Shown here: one piece after another, positions 18,068 to 26,966 of the stretch | How the letters are laid out: every line of letters begins with the position of its first letter | Position numbering within the stretch: position 1 is the first letter of the stretch | From: Alphaproteobacteria bacterium | GTDB taxonomy: Bacteria > Pseudomonadota > Alphaproteobacteria > CALKHQ01 | Length of the DNA stretch: 64,000 nucleotides | Assembly: GCA_041396705.1 (NCBI GenBank) | Contig: JAWKYB010000011.1 | Span: 158,250 to 222,249, forward strand | Direction of reading: 5' to 3' | Position numbers and translations under genes: made by a program | Notes under the pieces: generated by a model | The model's database searches: none | What the model was told of the DNA's origin: nothing | Seen by the model: only the letters and a program-made list of their open reading frames with translations

Positions 18068-19039
18068 ATGGCCGCGGACCTGACTGCATCGAGGAAACTG
18101 GGGCGGACCGCGCTGACCGTGGCGCCGATCTGCTTCGGCACCTCGGGCCTGGGCAACATGCCCAACACCTATGGCTACGAGGTCGATATCGAGCGGGCGC
18201 GCGCGACCGTGCGGCAGATCTTCGACGGGCCCGGCAGCTTCCTCGACACCTCGCGCAACTATGCCGAGGCGGAGGACCGGGTCGGCGACGTGATCCGCGA
18301 GCGCGGCGGCATCCCGGCCGGCTTCGTGGTCTCGACCAAGCTCGACCGCGACATGCAGACCAACGCCTTCGACGGCGACCGCGCCCGCCGCTCGATCGAG
18401 GAGAGCCTGCGCAAGCTCAACCTAGACCGGGTCCAGCTGCTGCATCTGCACGACCCGGAATATGTGCCTGACATGAACCAGGTCACCGGGCCGGGCGGTT
18501 CGCTGGAGGCCTTGTTCCGGATGAAGGAGGAGGGGCTGTGCGATGCGGTCGGGCTGGCCGCCGGCCGGGTCGACGTGATGATGCCGCTGTTGCGCGACTG
18601 GCCGTTCGACGCGCTGATCAGCCACAACCGTTTCACTCTGGTCAATCGCAACGCCGACGCGATGTTCGACCTGGCCCACGAAAAGGGCATCGCCGTGCTG
18701 AACGCGGCGCCGTTCGCCAGCGGCGTGCTGGCCAAGGGCACGGCGAACTACAAGCGCTACGTCTACCAGCCGGCGAGCGAGGCGACGCTGGAGCCGGTCA
18801 AGCGGGTGGAGGCGATCTGCGCCCGCCACGGCGTGCCGGCCGGCGCCGCCGCGCTGCAGTTCTCGATGCGCGACCCGCGGGTGACCTCGACCATCGTCGG
18901 GGTCAGCAAGCCGGAGCGCGTCGCCCAGGCCTGGGAATGGGCACGCTGGCCGATCGGCGACGAGGTCTGGGCGGAGCTGGCCCAGGTCCCGGCCACCGGC
19001 GACGACCCGGAAGCGAGCCGCGACTACAAGCCGGGCTGA
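18068..19039 (+). CDS. aldo/keto reductase, aldose-dehydrogenase type
   Basis: A 323-residue TIM-barrel oxidoreductase. The catalytic residues of the family are seen: Asp and Tyr in FLDTSRNYAEAE, Lys in VVSTKLDRD, and His in LLHLHDP. The long insertion with EYVPDMNQVTGPGG and the FASGVLAKGTANYKRY motif resemble L-fucose/D-threo-aldose 1-dehydrogenase relatives, which oxidise sugars with NAD(P). The ATG at 18068 has GGAGGGAA seven bases upstream. It is an isolated gene, with no sugar-catabolic neighbours. Confidence 0.83.
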   Translation: MAADLTASRKLGRTALTVAPICFGTSGLGNMPNTYGYEVDIERARATVRQIFDGPGSFLDTSRNYAEAEDRVGDVIRERGGIPAGFVVSTKLDRDMQTNAFDGDRARRSIEESLRKLNLDRVQLLHLHDPEYVPDMNQVTGPGGSLEALFRMKEEGLCDAVGLAAGRVDVMMPLLRDWPFDALISHNRFTLVNRNADAMFDLAHEKGIAVLNAAPFASGVLAKGTANYKRYVYQPASEATLEPVKRVEAICARHGVPAGAAALQFSMRDPRVTSTIVGVSKPERVAQAWEWARWPIGDEVWAELAQVPATGDDPEASRDYKPG

Positions 19040-19098
19040 GCCTGCGCGGGCGCGGCGGGCTCGATTTCCGCCACATTGCGCGTGAACGCTGCCCGCCC

Positions 19099-20145
19099 AT
19101 GAACACGCACCCGGTCCTGGAGCACGGTTGCGCCGCGTGGCTGCGTGCGGCCGTCCTGGCGCTGGCAATGGCGGCCTCGACACACGGGCGCGCGGCGCTG
19201 GCGCAGTCGCCGCCGGTGCTGGCCCCGTCTGCCACCGTCATCCTCGGCGAAGGCCCCTATCCGCTGCAGCAGCAGACCTATGCCCTGGCCGCGGACGTCG
19301 GGCGCGTCGCCACCATCGGCACCCGCGGCATTCTCCTGTGGGACGGCGGCGGACGGCTGTTGGCGGCACTCGAAGACGGCGGGAACCGCCGCTTCGAGTG
19401 GTACAGCGCCGTGGCGGCCAGTGCCGGCGGGCGCCATGTCGCCGTCGGACTGCGCGACGGACGGATTGCCCTGTGGGACAGGCCGTCCGCCGGTGCCGCC
19501 CCGCGGCTGCTGGAGGGTCACGGCGACCGTGTCACCGCCATCGCCTTTCTCGGCGACAGCGGCGTGATGACCAGCGGCGGCGGCGACGGCAGCCTCGTCT
19601 TCTGGGTGGACGGCAACCCGGCGCTGGCGTTGGCGGGGCACGACCATGCGGTCACCGCGCTGGCGCTCAGCGCCGACGGCCGCTGGCTCGCCAGCGGCGA
19701 CGACGGCGGCACCGTGCTGGTCTGGGAAGCCGGCGCGCTGCGGTACCGGCTGCAGGCCCATGCGGAGGCGGTCTATGCGCTGGCGTTCAGCCCGGACGCG
19801 CGCTGGCTGGCCAGCGGCGGCCGCGATGCCCGGTTGCTGGCCTGGGACATGGCCGACGGCCGGGCGCTCGCGACGATCCACGACGGCGCCGGTGCGGCCC
19901 CGCTGGCGCGCAGCCCGGTCTATGCGGTTTCGGTGAGCCCCGACGGGGCCTGGCTCGCCTTCGGCGGCATGCGCGGCGAAATCGGGCTGTGGGAGGTGGC
20001 GACGGGTCGGGCGCGCGCGATCCTGCTCGGCCGTGACCAGAACGGCTATCCGATCGCGGCGCTCGGTTTCTCGAGCGACGGCACGGTGTTGTCGGCGGTG
20101 TCGGGCGAGGGCACGCTGCGGCAATGGCCGGTCGGGCGGTTCTGA
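19099..20145 (+). CDS. exported WD40-repeat protein
   Basis: A 348-residue protein with an N-terminal signal peptide (AAVLALAMAAS...ALAQS, residues ~17-37). It is then almost entirely WD40-type beta-propeller, with blades such as GHGDRVTAIAFL, GHDHAVTALALSADGRWLASGDDGG and AHAEAVYALAFSPDARWLASGGRD. Six or seven blades can be counted. Such exported propellers are scaffolds; no enzyme motif is seen. Its stop codon overlaps the start of the next gene (TGATG), so the two are translationally coupled. Confidence 0.85.
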   Translation: MNTHPVLEHGCAAWLRAAVLALAMAASTHGRAALAQSPPVLAPSATVILGEGPYPLQQQTYALAADVGRVATIGTRGILLWDGGGRLLAALEDGGNRRFEWYSAVAASAGGRHVAVGLRDGRIALWDRPSAGAAPRLLEGHGDRVTAIAFLGDSGVMTSGGGDGSLVFWVDGNPALALAGHDHAVTALALSADGRWLASGDDGGTVLVWEAGALRYRLQAHAEAVYALAFSPDARWLASGGRDARLLAWDMADGRALATIHDGAGAAPLARSPVYAVSVSPDGAWLAFGGMRGEIGLWEVATGRARAILLGRDQNGYPIAALGFSSDGTVLSAVSGEGTLRQWPVGRF

Positions 20146-20669
20146 TGGGGTCGCGGCCGCTCGGTTGGGCCGTCGGCGCCCTGGTCGCCTTCGCCGCCGG
20201 CGACGGCCTTGGCCAGCAACCCGCGCTGGCTGGCGCCTGGACGTCGGTGAACGGCACCTCGATCCCGACCTACAGCATGACCACCGGCGAATGGATGGGC
20301 CAGCAGACCCAGATTGCCGGGCTGAACTATGTCTTCCTGCCCGATGGCAGCTACCGTGCGGTCTATGCCTCGCGCGCCGAAAGCCCCGCCGGCGGCGTCG
20401 TCTACTACGGCTGGGAGTCGGGCCAATATGCGCTGGCCGGCGACGTGCTGACGCTGCAGCCAGCCGTCGCGGTTCGCACGGACAATGCCGGGCGCAGTAT
20501 CGACCCGCCGCCGCGCAGCTACGACGTCGGCTTCGACGGCCCCGACGCGCTGGTCCTGTTCGGCTGGTGCGCGGAATGGCAGTCGGATGCATGGTGCGCC
20601 GACGGTATCGGCGGCGGCTATCGCGCCGTCCGGTCGGAGCAGCGGTTCTACCGCACTGCGCTGGAGTGA
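20145..20669 (+). CDS. small exported hypothetical protein
   Basis: A 174-residue protein beginning with a hydrophobic signal-like segment (LGWAVGALVAFAAGDGLG) and continuing as a beta-rich, secreted-looking domain (GAWTSVNGTS, NYVFLPDGSYRAVYAS, GWESGQYALAGDVLTL) with two late cysteines. The pattern of Gly-x-Trp and short strands is lipocalin-like, but no family is certain. The ATG at 20145 overlaps the WD40 stop codon; an in-frame ATG at 20124 would add seven residues. Coupling suggests a shared envelope role. Confidence 0.6.
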   Translation: MGSRPLGWAVGALVAFAAGDGLGQQPALAGAWTSVNGTSIPTYSMTTGEWMGQQTQIAGLNYVFLPDGSYRAVYASRAESPAGGVVYYGWESGQYALAGDVLTLQPAVAVRTDNAGRSIDPPPRSYDVGFDGPDALVLFGWCAEWQSDAWCADGIGGGYRAVRSEQRFYRTALE

Positions 20670-20700
20670 GGCGCCGGTCCGCCCGCGCCGCCGCGACCGC

Positions 20701-21705
20701 TCAGCCGGCCGGCAGCTCCTCCGTGTCGATCTCGGGCTGCAACGTGGCGGAATAGCGGCCGCCGCTGACCGTGCGCGCGTTGATCATCGCCTCGAGCTCT
20801 GCCATTGCCGCCGGCGACAGGGCGACGTCGGCGGCGCCGAGGTCCTCCTCCAGATGCGCCACCGACGTGGTGCCCGGGATCGGCACGATGTGGTCGGCCT
20901 TGTGCAGCAGCCAGGCGATGGCCAGCTGGGCGCGGGTGCAGCCCAGTCGCGCCGCGCAGGCGCCGAAGCTGTCGAGCAGGCGCAGGTTGGCGGCGTAGTT
21001 CGGCTCCTGGAACCGCGGCATCGTGCGGCGGATGTCGCCGTCGGCGAACACCGGCGGGTCGGCGACGCCGCCGGCGAGGAAGCCGCGCGCCACCGGCGAG
21101 AAGGCGACGTAGGTCACGCCCAGCTCGGCGCAGGCGTCGAGCACCGCCACCTCGGCATTGCGGGTCCACAGCGAATATTCGGACTGCACGGCGGCGATCG
21201 GGTGCACCGCATGGGCCTTGCGCAGGGTGGCGGCCGAGACCTCGGACAGGCCGATGGTCTTGACCTTGCCTTCGCGCACCAGGTCGGCCAGCGCGCCGAC
21301 GCAGTCGGCGATCGGCGTCTTCTTGTCCCAGCGGTGCAGGTAGTAGAGGTCGATGACGTCGGTGTTCAGCCGGCGCAGCGACTCCTCGCAGGTCCGCTTG
21401 ATCCGCGCCGGGCTGCTGTCGATGGCGCGGGTGCGGTTGGGGCCGGACATGCCGCACTTGCTGGCCAGCACGATCTCGTGCCGGTGCGCGCCCAGCGCCT
21501 CGCCGACCAGCACCTCGTTGTCGCCGTGGCCGTAGATGGCGGCGGTATCGAAATGGGTGACGCCGAGGTCGAAGGCGCGGCGGATCAGCGCGCGCGCATC
21601 CTCCGGCGACGGCCCCGGGCCGTAGGCATGGCTGACGTTCATGCAGCCGAGCCCGATCTCGGCGACGTCGAAGGGGCCGAGCCTGCGCGTTTTCATCGTC
21701 GTCAT
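20701..21705 (-). CDS. aldo/keto reductase at the end of the lig operon
   Basis: A 334-residue aldo/keto reductase of the AKR13-like group (MKTRRLGPFDVAEIGLGCMNVSHAYG). Catalytic Asp and Tyr lie in HFDTAAIYGHGDNE, Lys in IVLASKCGM and His in DLYYLHRWD. The NADPH-binding IPGTTSVAHLEEDLGA is near the C-terminus. The start ATG at 21705 overlaps the last bases of ligC, so it is translated with the protocatechuate genes. No reductase of this type is required in the 4,5-cleavage pathway. It may reduce an aromatic aldehyde feeding the pathway or detoxify a semialdehyde. Confidence 0.82.
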   Translation of the reverse strand: MTTMKTRRLGPFDVAEIGLGCMNVSHAYGPGPSPEDARALIRRAFDLGVTHFDTAAIYGHGDNEVLVGEALGAHRHEIVLASKCGMSGPNRTRAIDSSPARIKRTCEESLRRLNTDVIDLYYLHRWDKKTPIADCVGALADLVREGKVKTIGLSEVSAATLRKAHAVHPIAAVQSEYSLWTRNAEVAVLDACAELGVTYVAFSPVARGFLAGGVADPPVFADGDIRRTMPRFQEPNYAANLRLLDSFGACAARLGCTRAQLAIAWLLHKADHIVPIPGTTSVAHLEEDLGAADVALSPAAMAELEAMINARTVSGGRYSATLQPEIDTEELPAG

Positions 21706-22656
21706 CCCTGTGCGGCGAGTTGGCGCTCGATCGCGTCGAGCGTGCGGTAGCAAGGCATCACCTTGGCGACGCTGGCATTGGGCTCGCGCCCGTCGCGGAT
21801 CGCGGCGAAGAACGCGCGGTCCTGCAGTTCGATGCCGTTCATCGAGACGTCGACGGCGGAGACGTCGATTTTCTCGTCCCTGCCGGTGTAGAGGTCGTCG
21901 TAACGGGCGAGCCAAGTGCCGCTGTCGCAGATGTAGCGGAAGAAGGTGCCGAACGGACCGTCGTTGTTGAAGCTCAGCGACAGGGTCAGGATCGCGCCGT
22001 CGGCGGCCTTGATCTGGATCGACATGTCCATGGCGATGCCCAGCTGCAGGATGCAGCGGCCCCTGGATGGCGTGGACCTGCACCGCCGGCTGGCCGGTCT
22101 GGTATTGGAACAGGTCGACCGTGTGGGCGGCGTGGTGCCACAGCAGGTGGTCGGTCCACGACCGCGGCTCGCCCTGGCGTTGGTGTTGCTGCGGCGGAAG
22201 AAATAGGTCTGCACGTCGTCCATCTGCTGGATGCGCGCCGCACCCGCGGGTCGCTGCGGCGCACCCACTGGTGCGACGGGTTGAACCGGCGGGTATGGCG
22301 GCGACCATGCAGACCAGCCCGGTCTCCCGCTGCGTCTGCAGCACCGCCTCGGCGTCGGCCAGGCTGTCGGCCAGCGGGATCTCCACCTGGACATGCTTGC
22401 CGGCCCGCATGCACTGGATCGCCTGGGCGGCGTGCTGCTGGGTCGGCGTGCACAGGATCGCCGCCTGCACGCCGGGCAGCGCCAGCGCGTCGACCAGCTC
22501 GGTGGTTGCGTGCGGGATGCCGTAGCGCTTCGCCACTTCCTGGGTCGGTTCCAGCCGCCGCCCGACCAGCGAGACCACCTCGATGCCGCCGATCGCGGCG
22601 ATGCCGTCGAGGTGCTTCTGGCCGAAGGCGCCGCCGCCGGCGACTATGATGCGCAT
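21702..22656 (-). pseudogene. ligC: 4-carboxy-2-hydroxymuconate-6-semialdehyde dehydrogenase, frameshifted as written
   Basis: A Gfo/Idh/MocA-type oxidoreductase that would make 2-pyrone-4,6-dicarboxylate from the LigAB product. The N-terminal Rossmann half (GGGAFGQKHLDGIAAI, CTPTQQHAAQAI, EIPLADS) and the C-terminal catalytic half (SFNNDGPFGTFFRYICD, VSMNGIELQDR) are well preserved. Between about 22050 and 22310 the coding sequence jumps among all three frames: VCMVA, then RRFNPSHQWVRR, then IQQMDDVQTYFFRR, then EPRSWTDHLLWHH, then LGIAMDM. About four one- or two-base indels explain this. The rest of the pathway is intact, so assembly error is as likely as a real lesion. Confidence 0.85.
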
Positions 22657-22675
22657 CCGCTGCTCCCGTCCCGGT

Positions 22676-23518
22676 TCAGGTGTGGTTCTTCAGGATCAGG
22701 TGGCCGACCGCCGTGTTCGATGCCGGCACATGGTAGAAGCGGTGCACCTCGTCGACGGCGTCGTCGAGCGCGCCGCGCATGATCAGCCACATCACCAGCT
22801 CGATTCCCTCCGAGCCCGCCTCGCGGACATAGTCGATATGCGGCATCCTCGACAACCCGGCCGGGTCGTGGATCAGGCGCTCGATGAAGTCGTGGTCGAA
22901 CGCCTTGTTGATCAGGCCGGCGCGCGGGCCCTGCAGCTGGTGGCTCATGCCGCCGGTGCCCCAGACCTGGACGTTGAGGTCGTCGTCGTAGCGCTCGACC
23001 GCGCGGCGGATCGCCTTGCCCAGCGCATAGCAGCGCGCGCCCGACGGCGGCGGATACTGCACCACGTTGACCGCGAACGGGATCACCTTGCACGGCCACG
23101 CCCTGGGCTGGCCGAACATCAGCGACAGCGGCACGGTCAGACCGTGGTCGACGTCCATCCTGTTGATGATGGTCAGGTCGAAGTCGTCCTGGATCACCGA
23201 TTGGGCGATGTGCCAGGCGAGGTCGGGGTGGCCGATCACCTCCGGCACCGGCCGCCGGCCCCAGCCTTCGTCGGCGGGCTGGAAGCGGTCGGCACAGCCG
23301 ATGGCGAAGGTGGGGATCATCTCCAGGCTGAACGCGGTGGCGTGGTCGTTGTAGACCAGGAAGATCACGTCAGGCTGTTCCTCGGCGATCCAGCGCTTGG
23401 AGAAGTCGTAGCCGGCGAACACCTTGGCCCAGTAGGGCTCCTGCGCCTTGCCGTGGTCCAGCGCCGCGCCGATCGCCGGCACGTGGCTGGTGGTGACGCC
23501 CGCGGTGATCCTAGCCAT
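22676..23518 (-). CDS. ligB: protocatechuate 4,5-dioxygenase beta (catalytic) subunit
   Basis: A 280-residue class III extradiol dioxygenase. Its iron ligands are visible: His12 in VTTSHVPAIG, His59 in VYNDHATAF and a late Glu in EAGSEGIELVMW. WGTGGMSHQLQG holds the catalytic His. With LigA it opens protocatechuate between C4 and C5 to 4-carboxy-2-hydroxymuconate-6-semialdehyde. The ATG at 23518 overlaps the ligA stop by eight bases, so the subunits are translationally coupled. Confidence 0.95.
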   Translation of the reverse strand: MARITAGVTTSHVPAIGAALDHGKAQEPYWAKVFAGYDFSKRWIAEEQPDVIFLVYNDHATAFSLEMIPTFAIGCADRFQPADEGWGRRPVPEVIGHPDLAWHIAQSVIQDDFDLTIINRMDVDHGLTVPLSLMFGQPRAWPCKVIPFAVNVVQYPPPSGARCYALGKAIRRAVERYDDDLNVQVWGTGGMSHQLQGPRAGLINKAFDHDFIERLIHDPAGLSRMPHIDYVREAGSEGIELVMWLIMRGALDDAVDEVHRFYHVPASNTAVGHLILKNHT

Positions 23519-23906
23519 GCGCCTTCTCCCCGACATAGCGGTTGCCTTCGGGGGAGCGGCCGCCGGCGATCATCATGTCGCGATACGCCTCCTCGGTCAT
23601 GCCGGTCATCAGCGAGGCGGCGTACTGGAAGCTCTGGCCGTCGGTGGCGAAGATCTTGGCCAGGAAATAGACGTTGCCGCCCAGCGCGATCATCCGGTTG
23701 TAGTCGCGGTCCAGCACCGCCCGCTTCTGGTCCTCGGTCATCGGCCACTGGTCCAGATAGGCGCGCTCGTTCTCGCGGAAGGCGTCGCGGTTGGCCGCCT
23801 TCATCAGCGACATGCAGAACTGGTTGAGGTGGTAGCCCTTGCGCGCCATCTCCGCGTCGAAGATCGTCGTGCCGGGGACGTCCTTGTAGGGTTTGTCCAG
23901 CGCCAT
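23511..23906 (-). CDS. ligA: protocatechuate 4,5-dioxygenase alpha subunit
   Basis: A 131-residue small helical subunit (GTTIFDAEMARKGYHLNQFC, then YNRMIALGGNVYFLAKI, then MTGMTEEAYRDMMIAGGRSP), a clear LigA. It forms the lid of the LigB active site. Its start codon at 23906 overlaps the ligI stop by one base, and its end overlaps ligB. This order of ligI, ligA, ligB is a tight operon. Confidence 0.95.
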   Translation of the reverse strand: MALDKPYKDVPGTTIFDAEMARKGYHLNQFCMSLMKAANRDAFRENERAYLDQWPMTEDQKRAVLDRDYNRMIALGGNVYFLAKIFATDGQSFQYAASLMTGMTEEAYRDMMIAGGRSPEGNRYVGEKAHG

Positions 23907-24814
23907 CAGGCCACCTCCTCCGGCCAGTACAGCCGCATCGGATTGTCGACCAGCAGCTTCTGCTGCAGTTCAGCCGTGGTCGCGATGCGCGGGATGAAGT
24001 CGACCAGCTGGCCGTCGTCGGGCATGTGCGACTTCAGGTTGGGGTGCGGCCAGTCGGTGCCCCAGATCACCCGGTCCGGGAAGGTCTCGACGATCCGCCG
24101 CGAGAACGGCACCACGTCGTCGTAGGTCGGCGGGCCCACCTTGGTCAGGCGCTCGGTGCCGCTGACCTTGGACCAGAAGTTGGGGTGGTCGGCCATCAGC
24201 CGCACGAAGGTCTCGAACTCGGGCCCGTCGGCCGGCTTGGAAACGTCGGGCCGGCCCATGTGGTCGACCACGACCGTGGTCGGCAGCGAGGTGAAGAACG
24301 CCTGGTGCTCCGGCAGTTCCTGGATCTCGAAGTAGATCACGATGTGCCAGCCCAGCCGGGCCACCCGCTCGGCGATGCCGGCGAGCGCGTCGTGGGGCAG
24401 GGCGTCGACCAGGCGCTTGACGAAGTTGAAGCGCACGCCGCGGACGCCGCCGTCGTGCAGCATCTGCAGCTCCTCGTCGCCGACGCCCGGCTTCAGTCCG
24501 GCGACGCCGCGGGCGCGGCCGTTCGAGGCGGCGATGCCGTCCAGCATCGCCCGGTTGTCGGCGCCGTGGCAGGTCGCCTGGACGATGACGTTGCGCGAGA
24601 AGCCGAGGAAGTCGCGCAGCGCGAACAGCTTGTCCTTGCCGGCGTCGCAGGGGGTGTATTTGCGCTCCGGCGCATAGGGGAACTCGGCGCCGGGCCCGAA
24701 GATGTGGCAGTGGGCGTCGACCGCCCCGGGCGGCGGGGTGAATCGCGGCTTCGACGGGTTCTGGCAGTAGACCAGCCAGCCGGGGTCCATCTGGAATGTC
24801 TGTTGTGTGGTCAT
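23906..24814 (-). CDS. ligI: 2-pyrone-4,6-dicarboxylate hydrolase
   Basis: A 302-residue amidohydrolase of the LigI type (COG3618). The first metal-site motif is VDAHCHIFGP near residue 33. QATCHGADNRAM, GVRGVRFNFVKRLVDA and IWGTDWPHPN (final active-site Asp) follow. It hydrolyses the lactone PDC to 4-oxalomesaconate, the third step of the 4,5-cleavage route. A 29-bp palindrome lies just upstream, between it and ligJ. Confidence 0.93.
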   Translation of the reverse strand: MTTQQTFQMDPGWLVYCQNPSKPRFTPPPGAVDAHCHIFGPGAEFPYAPERKYTPCDAGKDKLFALRDFLGFSRNVIVQATCHGADNRAMLDGIAASNGRARGVAGLKPGVGDEELQMLHDGGVRGVRFNFVKRLVDALPHDALAGIAERVARLGWHIVIYFEIQELPEHQAFFTSLPTTVVVDHMGRPDVSKPADGPEFETFVRLMADHPNFWSKVSGTERLTKVGPPTYDDVVPFSRRIVETFPDRVIWGTDWPHPNLKSHMPDDGQLVDFIPRIATTAELQQKLLVDNPMRLYWPEEVA

Positions 24815-24840
24815 TCGTCTCTCAAAGCAAAATCGGTCAT

Positions 24841-24869
24841 GTCATCCCCGGGCTTGTCCCGGGGATGAC
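24841..24869. repeat. 12-bp perfect inverted repeat between ligJ and ligI
   Basis: GTCATCCCCGGG and CCCGGGGATGAC form a 12-bp perfect inverted repeat around a five-base loop (CTTGT). It sits in the 80-bp gap between ligJ and ligI. Sequences of this form are dispersed repeats in many alphaproteobacterial genomes. In RNA it would be a strong hairpin that could attenuate or protect the operon transcript. It has no T-run, so it is not a standard terminator. Confidence 0.75.
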
Positions 24870-24894
24870 GGCCATTGCTGGCAGGACGCGCGCA

Positions 24895-25917
24895 TCACCG
24901 GCCCTGGGCCTTCAGGATGGCGTCGAGCCGCGGATAGACGCGCCGCGCATTCAACGCGAACACCTTGCGCTTGTCGGCCTCTGGGATGGCCAGCGCGTCG
25001 ATGTAGCGGCGGGTGTCGTCGAAATGATGCCCGGTCTCCGGGTCGATGCCGCGCACGGCGCCGACCATCTCGGAGCCGAACAGGATGTTGTCGACCGCGA
25101 TCACCCGGAACAGGAGGTCGATGCCGGGCTGGTGATAGACGCAGGTGTCGAAGAACACGTTGCGCATCACATGCTCCGGCAGCGGCGGGCGCTTCAGCAT
25201 GTCGGCGAGCCCGCGATAGCGGCCCCAGTGATAGGGCACCGCGCCGCCGCCGTGCGGGATGACGAACCGCAGCGTCGGGAAGTCGCGGAACAGGTCGCCC
25301 TCGATGAACTGCATGAAGGCGGTGGTGTCGGCGTTGATGTAGTGGGCGCCGGTGGCGTGGAAGTTGGGGTTGCACGAGCTGGAGACGTGGATCATCGCCG
25401 GCACGTCGAGCTCGACCATAGCCTCGTAGAACGGGTACCAGTGCCGGTCGGTCAGCGGCGGCGCGGTCCAGTGGCCGCCGGACGGGTCCGGGTTCAGGTT
25501 GCAGCCGACGAAGCCGAGCTCCTCGACGCAGCGCCGCAGCTCGTCGACCGAGTTCGCCACCGGCACGCCGGGCGACTGCGGCAGCTGGCAGACGCCGATG
25601 AAGTTCTGCGGGAACAGGTCGACCACCCGCTTGATCAGGTCGTTGCAGGCGCGGGTCCAGTCGCGCGAGGTCGCCTCGTCGCCGACATGGTGGGCCATGG
25701 CCGACGCCCGCGGCGAGAAGATGGTCATGTCGGCGCCGCGTGCGCGCAGCAGCTTGAGCTGGTTGTTCTCGATGCTCTCGCGGATGGCGTCGTCGCCGAT
25801 TTCCGCCGCCGCCGGCGGCGGCAGCGTAGGGTCGGCCAGCCGCGCGATCTGCGCGTCGCGATAAGCCTGCAGCGGCGGCGGCGCCGTCGTGTAGTGGCCG
25901 TGGCAGTCGATGATCAT
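24895..25917 (-). CDS. ligJ: 4-oxalomesaconate hydratase
   Basis: A 340-residue amidohydrolase-fold hydratase. It begins MIIDCHGHYTTAPP (zinc-binding D-x-H-x-H) and continues with ADMTIFSPRASAM, GVCQLPQSPGVPV, GCNLNPDPSGGHW, IHVSSSCNPNFH, IPHGGGAVPYHWGR and LFGSEMVGAVRGIDP, all typical of LigJ. It adds water to 4-oxalomesaconate to give 4-carboxy-4-hydroxy-2-oxoadipate. Its start ATG overlaps the stop of the upstream 6PGDH-like gene. Confidence 0.95.
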   Translation of the reverse strand: MIIDCHGHYTTAPPPLQAYRDAQIARLADPTLPPPAAAEIGDDAIRESIENNQLKLLRARGADMTIFSPRASAMAHHVGDEATSRDWTRACNDLIKRVVDLFPQNFIGVCQLPQSPGVPVANSVDELRRCVEELGFVGCNLNPDPSGGHWTAPPLTDRHWYPFYEAMVELDVPAMIHVSSSCNPNFHATGAHYINADTTAFMQFIEGDLFRDFPTLRFVIPHGGGAVPYHWGRYRGLADMLKRPPLPEHVMRNVFFDTCVYHQPGIDLLFRVIAVDNILFGSEMVGAVRGIDPETGHHFDDTRRYIDALAIPEADKRKVFALNARRVYPRLDAILKAQGR

Positions 25918-26810
25918 GCCTCTGGCGCCTCCTCCGCGTCCAGCGTCGCCAGGATCGCGTCCAGCATCCCGGTCAGGTCGGCCGCCTGCGCCGCGGTGCG
26001 GAAGCCGGCGGCCCAGTCCTGGCGCTCGGCGGCGCCGGCGCTCATGTGCGGGTCCAGCCCGGCATCGGCGACGGTGCGTGCCACCTCGCGCATCTCCTCC
26101 GCCCGCCGCGCGCCATGCACCAGCGAGCGGCCGATCATGTAGCGGGCGCGCTCCGGCCAGTCGTCCAGCGGGAACAGGTCGCGCAGCGACGCCAGCACCG
26201 TGTCGTCGACGCCGTAGCGGCGCGCCGCCAGCAGCCCCTCGGCCAGCAGCGCCTCGATCCCCTTGATCATCACGCTGCGGCACATCTTGGCCGCCGATGC
26301 CTTGCCGACCTCGGCATCGAACACCCTGGCGCCGGCAAAGCCGAGGTCGTGGGCGACCGGATAAAAGGCCGCGGCATGCGGCCCGCCGAGCAGGATCGCG
26401 GTGGCGATCCGCTGCGGCGCGATCGGCGACATCACCGCCGCCTCGACATAGCGGCCGCCGCCGTCCTCGATCGCGCGGGCGGCGCGCCGCTTCTCGGCCG
26501 GCGAGGCGGAGTTGAGGTCGAGGTAGAAGGTGCCGGCCGCGATCGCGGCGGCGGAGGCCTGCGCCGCGGCGACCGCCTGCGCCGCGGTGACCGCGCTGAT
26601 CACGATGTCGGCGCCGCGCCCGGCGTCGGCCGCGTCGCCGGCCGGGCGCACGGCGCGCGCCGCCACTGCAGCCGACGGGCCGCTCGACGGATCGGCGAAT
26701 TTCACATCCCAGGCCGCCAGCCGCACCGCGCCGCCGGCCGCGAGGTCGTCGGCCAGGGTCTGCCCGACCTCGCCGAAGCCGATCAGACTGATGTCGTGCC
26801 GGTTGGTCAA
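25914..26810 (-). CDS. 6-phosphogluconate dehydrogenase-like NAD(P) oxidoreductase (DUF1932 type)
   Basis: A ~298-residue beta-hydroxyacid dehydrogenase-type protein. The Rossmann motif is ISLIGFGEVGQTLADDL. The substrate-binding segment is FYLDLNSASPAEKR, and the helical C-terminal half contains KASAAKMCRSVMIKG with the family Lys. The frame is open to 26894, but homology begins near 26810, where a TTG (TTGACCAACCGG) is the best start; this is uncertain. It overlaps ligJ by four bases, so it belongs to the lig operon, yet no standard step of the pathway needs it. Confidence 0.78.
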   Translation of the reverse strand: MTNRHDISLIGFGEVGQTLADDLAAGGAVRLAAWDVKFADPSSGPSAAVAARAVRPAGDAADAGRGADIVISAVTAAQAVAAAQASAAAIAAGTFYLDLNSASPAEKRRAARAIEDGGGRYVEAAVMSPIAPQRIATAILLGGPHAAAFYPVAHDLGFAGARVFDAEVGKASAAKMCRSVMIKGIEALLAEGLLAARRYGVDDTVLASLRDLFPLDDWPERARYMIGRSLVHGARRAEEMREVARTVADAGLDPHMSAGAAERQDWAAGFRTAAQAADLTGMLDAILATLDAEEAPEA

Positions 26811-26966
26811 ATCGTGGTCCGGTTGCCGTCCCCGGGCCCGCTGCGGCGGCCGGCCCGGCGTGCCGGCCGGCCGTCCATTCCAATGTCGTCGCACGCGGGC
26901 CGCGTTTCCTAGCTGCGAAGTGTCGGGAAACCGACCGGCTGCGGCCAGCGCCTTTTGCGCCGGCCG

